From contig NZ_FNNJ01000011.1 in the NCBI RefSeq assembly GCF_900106565.1, positions 1-64,000 of the forward strand: a stretch of 64,000 nucleotides of DNA, read 5' to 3'. Below are positions 8,944-16,427 of the stretch, in pieces. The notes below the pieces were generated by a model. It was not told the origin of the DNA, ran no database searches, and worked only from the letters and a program-made list of their open reading frames with translations. Position numbers and translations under genes: made by a program. The DNA comes from Lutibacter oricola. Its GTDB lineage: Bacteria; Bacteroidota; Bacteroidia; Flavobacteriales; Flavobacteriaceae. Position 1 is the first letter of the stretch, and the number at the start of each line of letters is the position of its first letter.

Positions 8944-10230
8944 ATGAAAAAACTACTATTTATAGTACTACAAATTTGTTTGGGTGTTCAAATAAACGCT
9001 CAAACAAATATTGTTTTTATAGAATCTGATGATCAAAGTAACCAAGCTTTAGGAGCTTATGGAAATTCAGCAATGGTTACTCCAAATATTGATGCTTTAG
9101 CAAAAGAAGGAGTATCATTTACTGCAGCTTATAATATGGGTTGTTGGTCTCCTGCGGTTTGTATTCCTAGTAGAACTATGTTGTTTTACGGGCAACATAT
9201 TTGGAAATCTCAAAAAATAACTAATAAAAATGCTCCAAAAGCATTTCCTGAAGTTTTAAGAGAAAACGGTTATTCAACTTATATGACAGGTAAATGGCAC
9301 GCTTGGGGAAAGAAACCATCAGCTATTTTTGATGAATTAGGAAGTATTCAACCTGGACAATTAAAAACATACAATACAACTGGCGGACACGTAACTGATA
9401 TTACAGGTAATGAAGCTGTGGATTATATAAATAATTACAAAAGTGAGAAGCCGTTTTTTATGTATGTTGCTTTTAATGCTCCACACGTTCCAAGGCAAAC
9501 TACTCAAAATTATTACGATTTATATCCAGCAAAAGATATGGTGTTACCGCCAAGTGTAGTAAATGGTAAGCCTTTAAATAAAAACGTAAAATATCAATAC
9601 ACAAACAATCCTTTAAGTTCTAAAACAATGCAATCTAGAGTTCAACAAAATAATGCAATGGTTACGCATATGGATGATAGAATTGGAGACATAATAAAAG
9701 CGTTAAAACAAAAAGGTGTTTATGATAATACTATTATTGTATTTATGTCTGATCACGGAATTAACTTTGGTGAAAATGGCGTTGCAGGTAAGGTTTGTTT
9801 ATATGAGCCAAGTGTAACAGCACCTTTAATTATTAAAGCACCAAAAATTAAACCAAACACTAAAATTAAGGAACGTGTTTATTTGCAAGATGTGAATCCT
9901 ACGTTATTCGATTTATTAGGAATTCAAGGCCCAAAAAACATTGATTTTCAAAGTTTAAAACCGCTAATTAATAAAGAAGCTAAAGGAAGAGAATCAATAT
10001 ATTTAGCAATGTTTGATGATCAAAGAGGAGTGGTTTCTGGGAATAAAAAACTAATTGTATATCCTAAAACGGGCGATGTAGAATATTTTAATTTAAAGAA
10101 TGATCCTTGGGAAACAACAAATTTGATAAATGAAAAATCTTCAACTTCCGAAGTGAAAAATTTATTAAACCAATTAAAAAATTGGCAACTAAAAGTAGGT
10201 GATACGGTTAAAATTTCTGGAAATTTTTAA
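8944..10230 (+). CDS. S1 family sulfatase (CIPSR)
   Basis: A 428-residue sulfatase, the shortest complete one in the window. The signal peptide ends in INAQ, followed directly by NIVFIESDDQ. Cys73 in CIPSR is the formylglycine position. GKWHAWG near residue 117 and MSDHG near residue 270 complete the active-site landmarks. Where most relatives read TDD the metal motif reads SDD, which keeps both acidic ligands. The next gene starts two bases after the stop, showing tight coupling. The compact length lacks part of the usual C-terminal region. Its substrate position on the sugar cannot be stated. Confidence 0.9.
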   Translation: MKKLLFIVLQICLGVQINAQTNIVFIESDDQSNQALGAYGNSAMVTPNIDALAKEGVSFTAAYNMGCWSPAVCIPSRTMLFYGQHIWKSQKITNKNAPKAFPEVLRENGYSTYMTGKWHAWGKKPSAIFDELGSIQPGQLKTYNTTGGHVTDITGNEAVDYINNYKSEKPFFMYVAFNAPHVPRQTTQNYYDLYPAKDMVLPPSVVNGKPLNKNVKYQYTNNPLSSKTMQSRVQQNNAMVTHMDDRIGDIIKALKQKGVYDNTIIVFMSDHGINFGENGVAGKVCLYEPSVTAPLIIKAPKIKPNTKIKERVYLQDVNPTLFDLLGIQGPKNIDFQSLKPLINKEAKGRESIYLAMFDDQRGVVSGNKKLIVYPKTGDVEYFNLKNDPWETTNLINEKSSTSEVKNLLNQLKNWQLKVGDTVKISGNF

Positions 10231-10231
10231 A

Positions 10232-12190
10232 ATGAAAATAAAATTTAACGTATTTATTGTTTCAGTTTTTATACTATTTTTTGTGGTAGACATTTCAGCT
10301 CAAAATTTAGAACAATCAGAGTGGAAAGGTTTTAAAAGAATAAATTTTGAAGTTGAAAATTGTAATGCTAGGTTAGTAATTCCTAAAAAAGCTTTAAACG
10401 GAAATCCTTGGGTTTGGAGAGCTCGTTTTCCAGAGTATCATAACAAGATAGATAGTAGTTTAGTTGCTGAAGGATTCCATATTGCATATATAAATACAGA
10501 TAATAAATTTGGAAGTCCAAATGCTGTTAAAATTTGGAATAAGTTTTATAAATATTTAGTAAAAAATTATAAGCTTCAAAAAAAAGTAGCCATTCACTGC
10601 CATAGTAGAGGTGGTTTGTTTGCATACAATTGGGCGAAAGTTAATCCGGAAAAAGTTGCTTGTATTTATGCTGATGCAATTGTGTGTGATTTTAAAAGTT
10701 GGCCAGCCGGATTTGGCGCTGGCGATGGAAGTAAGAATGAATGGAAACGATTGAAACAAGAATATGGTTTTAAAAATGATGAAGAGGCTATTGCTTATTT
10801 AAATAATCCCATTGATAATTTAGAAGAATTAGCTAAAAACAGAGTTCCTATTTTGCACTCCATAAGTAACCAAGATAAAATTGTTCCTCCAAAAGAAAAC
10901 TCGTTAAAACTGATTCAAAGATATATTGAATTGGATGCGCCAGCTTCTATTTTACCATGTTCTAAAGGAATTCAAAAGTTAAAAGGGCATCATTATGAAA
11001 TTGACAACCCTCAATTGGTTATCGATTTTATTAAGTACAATTCTATTCAAAAAGGGAAATTAAATTCATCTAATTATCATTTAGAAAGAAAAGGAATTGC
11101 TAACAGTTACATCAAGTTTGAAAGAGAAAAAGTAGGAAGAGTAGCATTTTTAGGAGGCTCAATTACATATAATACAGGTTGGAGAGATAGTATTTCAGCT
11201 TATCTAGTAAAACGCTTTCCACAAACAAAATTTGAATTTGTAGCAGCTGGTATTCCTTCAATGGGAAGTACGCCGGGCGCATTTAGGCTGCAAAGAGATG
11301 TTTTGTCTAAAGGAAAAATAGATTTGTTATTTGAAGAAGCTGCAGTTAATGATTCCACAAACGAAAGAACTTCAGAAGAGCAAATTAAAGGAATGGAAGG
11401 AATTGTAAGACATTTAAGAAAAACGAACCCTGAAATGGATATAGTTATGATGCATTTTGTAGATCCAGATAAAATGGAAGACTATAGGAGAGGTGTTGAA
11501 CCAGAAGTTATTACAAATCATAATTTAATTGCTGATCATTATGGAATTTCAACCATAAATTTAGCCAAAGAAGTAACAGATAGAATTGATAATGGAGAGT
11601 TTACTTGGGAGAAAGATTTCAAAAACTTACATCCATCGCCTTTTGGTCAAGGAATTTATGCACATTCAATGCTTCAATTTTTGGAGAATTCATTTTCAAA
11701 GCATTTGGATGCTGACGATAAGATTTTCTCTTATGACTTACAGGAAAAAATAAATGAGTTTTCATATGAAAATGGTGAGCTTGTAGATATTTCAACTATA
11801 AAATTACCAAAAGGTTGGTTTATTAATTCCTCTTGGAATCCGAATGATGGTAAAAGAACAAGACCAAATTATGTAGATGTTCCAATGTTAATTGGTGATA
11901 AACCAAGCAAAGTTTTAAAATTTAAGTTTGAAGGGAATACAGTTGGTATTGCAATTGCTGCTGGTAAAGATGCTGGAATTATTGAATACAGAATAGATAA
12001 AGGAGAATGGAAAACACAAAACTTATTTACCAAATGGAGTGGGCAAGTTCATTTACCTTGGTATTATACATTAGCTAGTGAATTATCCAACAAAAAGCAT
12101 ACACTTGAAATAAAAATTTCAGAAATCAAAGATGCTAGAAGCGAAGGGAACGCTTGTAGAATAAGATACTTTTATATAAATAAAAATTAA
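10232..12190 (+). CDS. Two-enzyme fusion: alpha/beta-hydrolase plus SGNH/GDSL esterase
   Basis: The start at 10232 gives a clean signal peptide (ending in ISAQ) two bases after the sulfatase stop; a start at 10199 would overlap that gene. The product has 652 residues. The N-terminal alpha/beta-hydrolase (about 30-275) has Ser125 in HSRGG, Asp215 in NQDK and His253/254 in GHH, a full triad. The middle SGNH domain (about 285-500) has Ser310 in GGSIT, Asn in AAVND and His467 in LHPSPFG. A C-terminal beta-sandwich (about 515-650) follows. Both modules are esterase folds, so acyl removal from a polysaccharide is likely; the ester is unknown. Confidence 0.82.
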   Translation: MKIKFNVFIVSVFILFFVVDISAQNLEQSEWKGFKRINFEVENCNARLVIPKKALNGNPWVWRARFPEYHNKIDSSLVAEGFHIAYINTDNKFGSPNAVKIWNKFYKYLVKNYKLQKKVAIHCHSRGGLFAYNWAKVNPEKVACIYADAIVCDFKSWPAGFGAGDGSKNEWKRLKQEYGFKNDEEAIAYLNNPIDNLEELAKNRVPILHSISNQDKIVPPKENSLKLIQRYIELDAPASILPCSKGIQKLKGHHYEIDNPQLVIDFIKYNSIQKGKLNSSNYHLERKGIANSYIKFEREKVGRVAFLGGSITYNTGWRDSISAYLVKRFPQTKFEFVAAGIPSMGSTPGAFRLQRDVLSKGKIDLLFEEAAVNDSTNERTSEEQIKGMEGIVRHLRKTNPEMDIVMMHFVDPDKMEDYRRGVEPEVITNHNLIADHYGISTINLAKEVTDRIDNGEFTWEKDFKNLHPSPFGQGIYAHSMLQFLENSFSKHLDADDKIFSYDLQEKINEFSYENGELVDISTIKLPKGWFINSSWNPNDGKRTRPNYVDVPMLIGDKPSKVLKFKFEGNTVGIAIAAGKDAGIIEYRIDKGEWKTQNLFTKWSGQVHLPWYYTLASELSNKKHTLEIKISEIKDARSEGNACRIRYFYINKN

Positions 12191-12195
12191 ACAAA

Positions 12196-13581
12196 ATGAA
12201 AAAAATAATCTTCTTATTGGTAATCGGGTTTCAGTTGCAAGTTTTTGCAACCGATTTTAATGTAATAGATTACGGAGCAAAAGCAGATGGAGTAACAAAA
12301 GATACAAAAGCAGTACAGGCGGCAATAGATGTTTGCACCAAAAATGGAGGTGGAAAAGTTATCATTCCTGCTGGTAAAACGGTAATGATTGGAACCATTT
12401 ATATGAAAGATTTTGTTACACTTCATGTTGAAAATGGAGCCGTTTTATTAGGAAGTCCAGATATTGAAGATTATACAACCGATACGCATAAAAATATGTA
12501 TAAAAACGAACCTCATATGGATCGTTGTTTAATTTTTGCGAAGGATGCCAAGTCGTTTGCTTTTGAAGGTTATGGTACTATTGATGGAAATGGGCATATG
12601 AAGAATTTCAATAGAAAAACTGGAAGACCTATGATGATGCGTTTTTTGAATTGTCAGAAAATTCATATGAATGATATTACATTGATCAATCCAGCAGCTT
12701 GGACTTCGGCTTGGTTGTATTGCGATGAAATTGTTGTAGATGGAATTAAAATTCATAGTAGAGTAAATGGTAATGGAGATGGTTTAGATTTTGATGGTTG
12801 TACCAATGTTCGTGTTGCTAATTGTTCATTTGATACAAGTGATGATTCTATTTGTTTACAAACTTCAAGACCAGATAAACCTTGTAAAGATATTGTAGTA
12901 ACAAATTGTGTGTTTACAAGTAAATGGGCAGCTTTAAGAATAGGATTGTCTTCTCGTGGAGATTTTGATTCTGTAACTGTTTCAAATTGTACGTTTCACG
13001 ATATTCAAGATTCTGGGTTTAAAATTCAAATGAATGAAGGCGGAGAAATGAAAAATATGTCGTTTACAAATATTGTTATGCGTAACGTACCTAGACCGGT
13101 GTTTATGACTTTCTGTCAACAACGTGCAGGAGTTGATGCTCCAATGGGAATGTTACCAATGAAAGCAATGCATAGTTTTATTTTTAGTGATTTTATTGTG
13201 GATAATAGAGAATTGGATAAGGATTCATCTTTCTTTTTAACAGGAATGCCTAATCATTATATTAACGATATTCAAATTAATAATGTTCAAATGACAGTTG
13301 CTGGTGGAGGTACAAAAGAAGATGCTTCAAAAGAAATTAAAGAATACACGTTGGATGTTTTAGGTAAATGGTGGCCAGAATTTTATTTGGTAAAAACGTT
13401 ACCAGCTTCAGGAATTTATGCGCGTCATATTAAAGGGTTAACAATCAGTAATTTTCATTTAAATACAGTGAAAGAAGATAAACGTAAACCTATTGTTTTT
13501 GATGATGTAATTGATGGGTTTACCAGTAGTATTTTTCTGAATAGAAAAGAAATTTCAAAAAGAGATATAGAGAGAAAATAG
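12196..13581 (+). CDS. GH28-type right-handed beta-helix hydrolase
   Basis: A 461-residue secreted protein with a short signal peptide (ending QVFA). It opens with the pectinase-type segment NVIDYGAKADGVTKDTKAVQAAID. GH28-like acidic sites are GDGLDFDG (Asp198, Asp200) and SDDS (Asp216, Asp217). The usual GHG and RIK motifs appear only as RIGLSSRG and FKIQ, so it belongs to a divergent branch, not to ordinary polygalacturonases. GH28 members act on galacturonan or rhamnogalacturonan, and some may act on other uronides. It ends the + strand operon and faces the LacI gene with three bases between stops. Confidence 0.82.
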   Translation: MKKIIFLLVIGFQLQVFATDFNVIDYGAKADGVTKDTKAVQAAIDVCTKNGGGKVIIPAGKTVMIGTIYMKDFVTLHVENGAVLLGSPDIEDYTTDTHKNMYKNEPHMDRCLIFAKDAKSFAFEGYGTIDGNGHMKNFNRKTGRPMMMRFLNCQKIHMNDITLINPAAWTSAWLYCDEIVVDGIKIHSRVNGNGDGLDFDGCTNVRVANCSFDTSDDSICLQTSRPDKPCKDIVVTNCVFTSKWAALRIGLSSRGDFDSVTVSNCTFHDIQDSGFKIQMNEGGEMKNMSFTNIVMRNVPRPVFMTFCQQRAGVDAPMGMLPMKAMHSFIFSDFIVDNRELDKDSSFFLTGMPNHYINDIQINNVQMTVAGGGTKEDASKEIKEYTLDVLGKWWPEFYLVKTLPASGIYARHIKGLTISNFHLNTVKEDKRKPIVFDDVIDGFTSSIFLNRKEISKRDIERK

Positions 13582-13584
13582 TTG

Positions 13585-14598
13585 TTACTTTTTCAGAGAA
13601 GATTCTCTAATATGAAGTTCTCCATCTAATTTTACAGTTTGAGGAGTGTGTTTAGTACCTGCTTCAATTTGATCTAATAATAATTTAGCAGCCTGCTTTC
13701 CAATTTCGAAAGTAGGCTGTTTTACTGAAGAAAGTGGAGGTTCAACCATACTTCCCATTTTAGATTCAGAAAAACCAACAAAGGCAATATCTTTAGGTAC
13801 CTTAAAACCATGCTTTTTAAAAACACTCATTGCACCCATAGCTAGTTGATCGTTTGCGGCAAAAATAGCATCTGGTATTGTATTGTTTTCAATTAATTGT
13901 GCTGCAATTTTTTCACCATCTTCCATGTGAAATCCAGAAGTTATAACTTGACTCTTGTCGTAAGTTAATTTATGTTTTTTGTGAGCATCAACAAAGCCTC
14001 TTCTCCTTTCTTTTGATAGTGTTAAGGATTTTATTCCTTGTAAATGATAGATATTCTTGTAGCCTTGTCTAATTAAATGTTCAGTTGCAAACATTGCCCA
14101 TTTATAGTCATTAAATAGTACTTTTGAAGCTTTAATTTCTTTGTAGGTTCTATTAAAAAATATAATTGGAAATCCACTATTTACTAAATCTTGGTAATAG
14201 TCAATATTATCCGTTTCCGAAGATAAAGAAATCAGTAATCCATCAACCATACTATTTTCTAACGATTGTACATTTTTTAATTCTGTTGTGTAGCATTCAT
14301 TAGATTGAGTAATTAAAACTTGGTATCCTTTTTTGAATAAAACTTCTTGAGCTCCCATTATCACTTCAGGAAAAAAGCTATTTACAAATTCAGGAACTAC
14401 TATACCAATATTATAAGTTCTCTTTTGAACCAAATTTTTCGCCATTCTATTTTGGCGATAACCCATTTCTTTGGCAGTTTTTAATACTAATTCTTTGGTT
14501 TTAGCACTAATATCCGATTTATCATTAAACGCACGTGAAACTGTTGAAACAGATGTGTTTAGTTTTTTAGCGATATCTTTTATGGTTATGTACTTCAT
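13585..14598 (-). CDS. LacI family transcriptional regulator
   Basis: The protein is 337 residues from the ATG at 14598, where ITIKDIAKKLNTSVSTVSRAFN gives the LacI helix-turn-helix at residues 3-24; an upstream ATG at 14628 would add ten residues unlike the family. The rest is a periplasmic-binding-protein-like effector domain (IGIVVPEFVNSFFPEV near 60, then AIFAANDQLAMGAM). It is transcribed away from the symporter gene. Two palindromes with central CG in the shared upstream region are its probable operators, so it most likely controls itself and the symporter/oxidoreductase unit in response to a sugar or sugar acid. Confidence 0.93.
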   Translation of the reverse strand: MKYITIKDIAKKLNTSVSTVSRAFNDKSDISAKTKELVLKTAKEMGYRQNRMAKNLVQKRTYNIGIVVPEFVNSFFPEVIMGAQEVLFKKGYQVLITQSNECYTTELKNVQSLENSMVDGLLISLSSETDNIDYYQDLVNSGFPIIFFNRTYKEIKASKVLFNDYKWAMFATEHLIRQGYKNIYHLQGIKSLTLSKERRRGFVDAHKKHKLTYDKSQVITSGFHMEDGEKIAAQLIENNTIPDAIFAANDQLAMGAMSVFKKHGFKVPKDIAFVGFSESKMGSMVEPPLSSVKQPTFEIGKQAAKLLLDQIEAGTKHTPQTVKLDGELHIRESSLKK

Positions 14599-14617
14599 TA
14601 TTAGTTCTAGAAAGTAC

Positions 14618-14625
14618 CAAAGATA
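14618..14625 (-). promoter_or_regulatory. Possible Bacteroidota -7 box for the LacI gene
   Basis: Read on the minus strand, TATCTTTG matches the Bacteroidota -7 consensus TAnnTTTG and lies 19 bases before the LacI start codon. The 24-bp operator begins 12 bases further upstream and would cover the -33 region, so binding should block this promoter. No clear -33 TTG was identified. Confidence 0.5.
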
Positions 14626-14637
14626 CAATCTTTTTGA

Positions 14638-14661
14638 ATTTCCGAGAACGTTCTCGGAAAT
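14638..14661. promoter_or_regulatory. LacI-type operator 1, perfect 24-bp palindrome
   Basis: The core TCCGAGAACGTTCTCGGA (14641-14658) is a perfect palindrome centred on CG, and symmetry extends three bases further on each side. A central CpG in an even palindrome is typical of LacI/PurR-family sites. It lies 39 bases upstream of the divergent LacI gene and 101 bases upstream of the symporter gene. Confidence 0.85.
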
Positions 14662-14673
14662 ATTTTACCTGTC

Positions 14674-14687
14674 CGAAAACGTTTTCG
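14674..14687. promoter_or_regulatory. LacI-type operator 2, perfect 14-bp palindrome
   Basis: CGAAAACGTTTTCG is a perfect palindrome with the same AACGTT core as operator 1. The two centres (between 14649 and 14650, and between 14680 and 14681) are 31 bases apart, about three helical turns, so two repressor dimers could sit on one face of the DNA. It lies 75 bases before the symporter ATG. Confidence 0.8.
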
Positions 14688-14762
14688 TTGGGCGTATTTA
14701 AAGATTATTGTTAAACGCATTTAGCTATTGATTAAATTTACTTGAAAGAAAAATAAACAATT

Positions 14763-16427
14763 ATGAGTTCTATTGATATCGGAGTTATTTTAATTTTTAC
14801 CCTTCTAGTTTTTATTTGCGGATTAAGCTTTGCAAAATCTGGAAAAAATATGAAATCCTTTTTTGCCGCAGGTGGAGCACTACCTTGGTGGATGAGTGGT
14901 TTATCATTATTTATGAGTTTTTTCTCGGCAGGAACATTTGTAGTTTGGGGCTCTATCGCATACAGCAGCGGTTGGGTTGCAGTAACCATACAATGGACAA
15001 TGTGTATTGCGGGTTTAATTATTGGTTTTGTAATTGCTCCAAAATGGCAAAAAACAAAAGCCTTAACAGCAGCTGAATTTATTACGGATAGATTGGGTTA
15101 CAATACTCAAAAAATTTACACTTATTTATTTTTAGGAATATCGGTATTTACTACAGGCGCATTTTTATATCCTGTAGCAAAAATTGTGGAAGTTTCAACA
15201 GGAATTCCAATTTCAGCAAGTATCATTTTTTTAGGAGTATTAATTTTAATTTATACAGCAGTTGGTGGTTTATGGGCTGTAATTGTAACTGATGTTTTAC
15301 AATTTGTGGTATTAACCGCAGCAGTTTTAATTGTTGTACCATTATCGTTTGATAAAATTGGAGGAATAGACAATTTTATAGCTCAAGCACCAGATAACTT
15401 TTTCAACTTTACCAATGCCGAATACTCTTGGGAGTTTATGGTAACTTTTGGTTTATATAATTTGTTTTTTATTGCAGGAAACTGGGCTTACATTCAACGT
15501 TATACAAGTGTTGCCACACCTAGAGATGCAAAAAAAGTAGGTTGGTTGTTTGGAGGTTTATATACAATTAGTCCGCTAATTTGGATGTTACCACCAATGA
15601 TTTATAAAGTATTAAATCCAGATTTAGGTGGTTTAGCCGATGAAGGAGCGTATTTATTAATGTGTAAAGAAGTATTACCAATTGGTATGCTTGGCTTAAT
15701 GTTAGGTGGAATGATTTTCGCAACATCAAGTTCAGTAAATACTACATTAAATATTTCTGCAGGCGTACTATCTAATGATGTTTATAAACATTTTTTCCCA
15801 GAAACTTCTGGAGATAAATTAGTGAAAGTTGGTAGAATGGCAACAATTGTTTTAGGTTTAATAACTATTGTGGTAGCATTATTAGTGCCTTATATGGGCG
15901 GAATTGTTGAAGTTGTTATGAGTTTAGCTGCCATTACAGGTGGAGCAATGTTTTTACCGCCATTAGTTGCATTGTTTTCAAAATATCAAACTGGTAAAAG
16001 TGTATTGGTGGTAACTATAGTTTCTTTGATAATTAACTCGTTTTTCAAATTTGTAATGCCTTCAATGTTCGATTATAGTTTAAATAGAGCAATGGAAATG
16101 ACTGCAGGTGTAGGAATTCCTATTCTTATGTTAATCATTTTTGAAGTTTATTTCAGAACAAAAAACACAGATACTTCTCAATATGAAAGCTATTTAGAAA
16201 AAGTAGATTCAAAAGTACCTCAAGATGCTGCAGAATCTAAAGGAGGAAATAAAAAAGGAGGAAGAGTTATTGGAATTGGAGTTGCTTCAACAGGGTTGTT
16301 AATCATTATTATTTCAATGTTAGAAGGGAATCCAACACTTTTAGTTACGGGAATGGGAGCGTTAGTTTTAGCGCTAGGAAGTTATATTATTTTAAAAAAT
16401 TCAAAAAAAGAAATAAATGTTAGTTAA
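14763..16427 (+). CDS. Sodium/solute symporter (SSS family)
   Basis: A 554-residue inner-membrane transporter with about 13-14 hydrophobic segments starting at residue 5. Family signs include the early KNMKSFFAAGGALPWWMSGLSLFMSFFSAGTF region and the ATSSSVNTTLNI segment near residue 320. A hydrophilic loop at about 465-505 precedes the last two membrane segments. SSS proteins import sugars, sugar acids or related solutes with sodium. It is the only transporter gene in the window and lies directly downstream of the LacI operators, so it probably brings in the degradation product that the regulator senses. It overlaps the next gene by 11 bases. Confidence 0.9.
   Translation: MSSIDIGVILIFTLLVFICGLSFAKSGKNMKSFFAAGGALPWWMSGLSLFMSFFSAGTFVVWGSIAYSSGWVAVTIQWTMCIAGLIIGFVIAPKWQKTKALTAAEFITDRLGYNTQKIYTYLFLGISVFTTGAFLYPVAKIVEVSTGIPISASIIFLGVLILIYTAVGGLWAVIVTDVLQFVVLTAAVLIVVPLSFDKIGGIDNFIAQAPDNFFNFTNAEYSWEFMVTFGLYNLFFIAGNWAYIQRYTSVATPRDAKKVGWLFGGLYTISPLIWMLPPMIYKVLNPDLGGLADEGAYLLMCKEVLPIGMLGLMLGGMIFATSSSVNTTLNISAGVLSNDVYKHFFPETSGDKLVKVGRMATIVLGLITIVVALLVPYMGGIVEVVMSLAAITGGAMFLPPLVALFSKYQTGKSVLVVTIVSLIINSFFKFVMPSMFDYSLNRAMEMTAGVGIPILMLIIFEVYFRTKNTDTSQYESYLEKVDSKVPQDAAESKGGNKKGGRVIGIGVASTGLLIIIISMLEGNPTLLVTGMGALVLALGSYIILKNSKKEINVS

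Noticed and set aside
8823-9029. A 68-codon + strand reading frame across the repeat region
   Set aside because: It overlaps the sulfatase signal peptide at 8944 in another frame, and its first half is palindromic repeat DNA.
10199-10231. An upstream start for the double hydrolase
   Set aside because: It would overlap the sulfatase stop and place a charged stretch before the signal peptide; the ATG at 10232 fits better.
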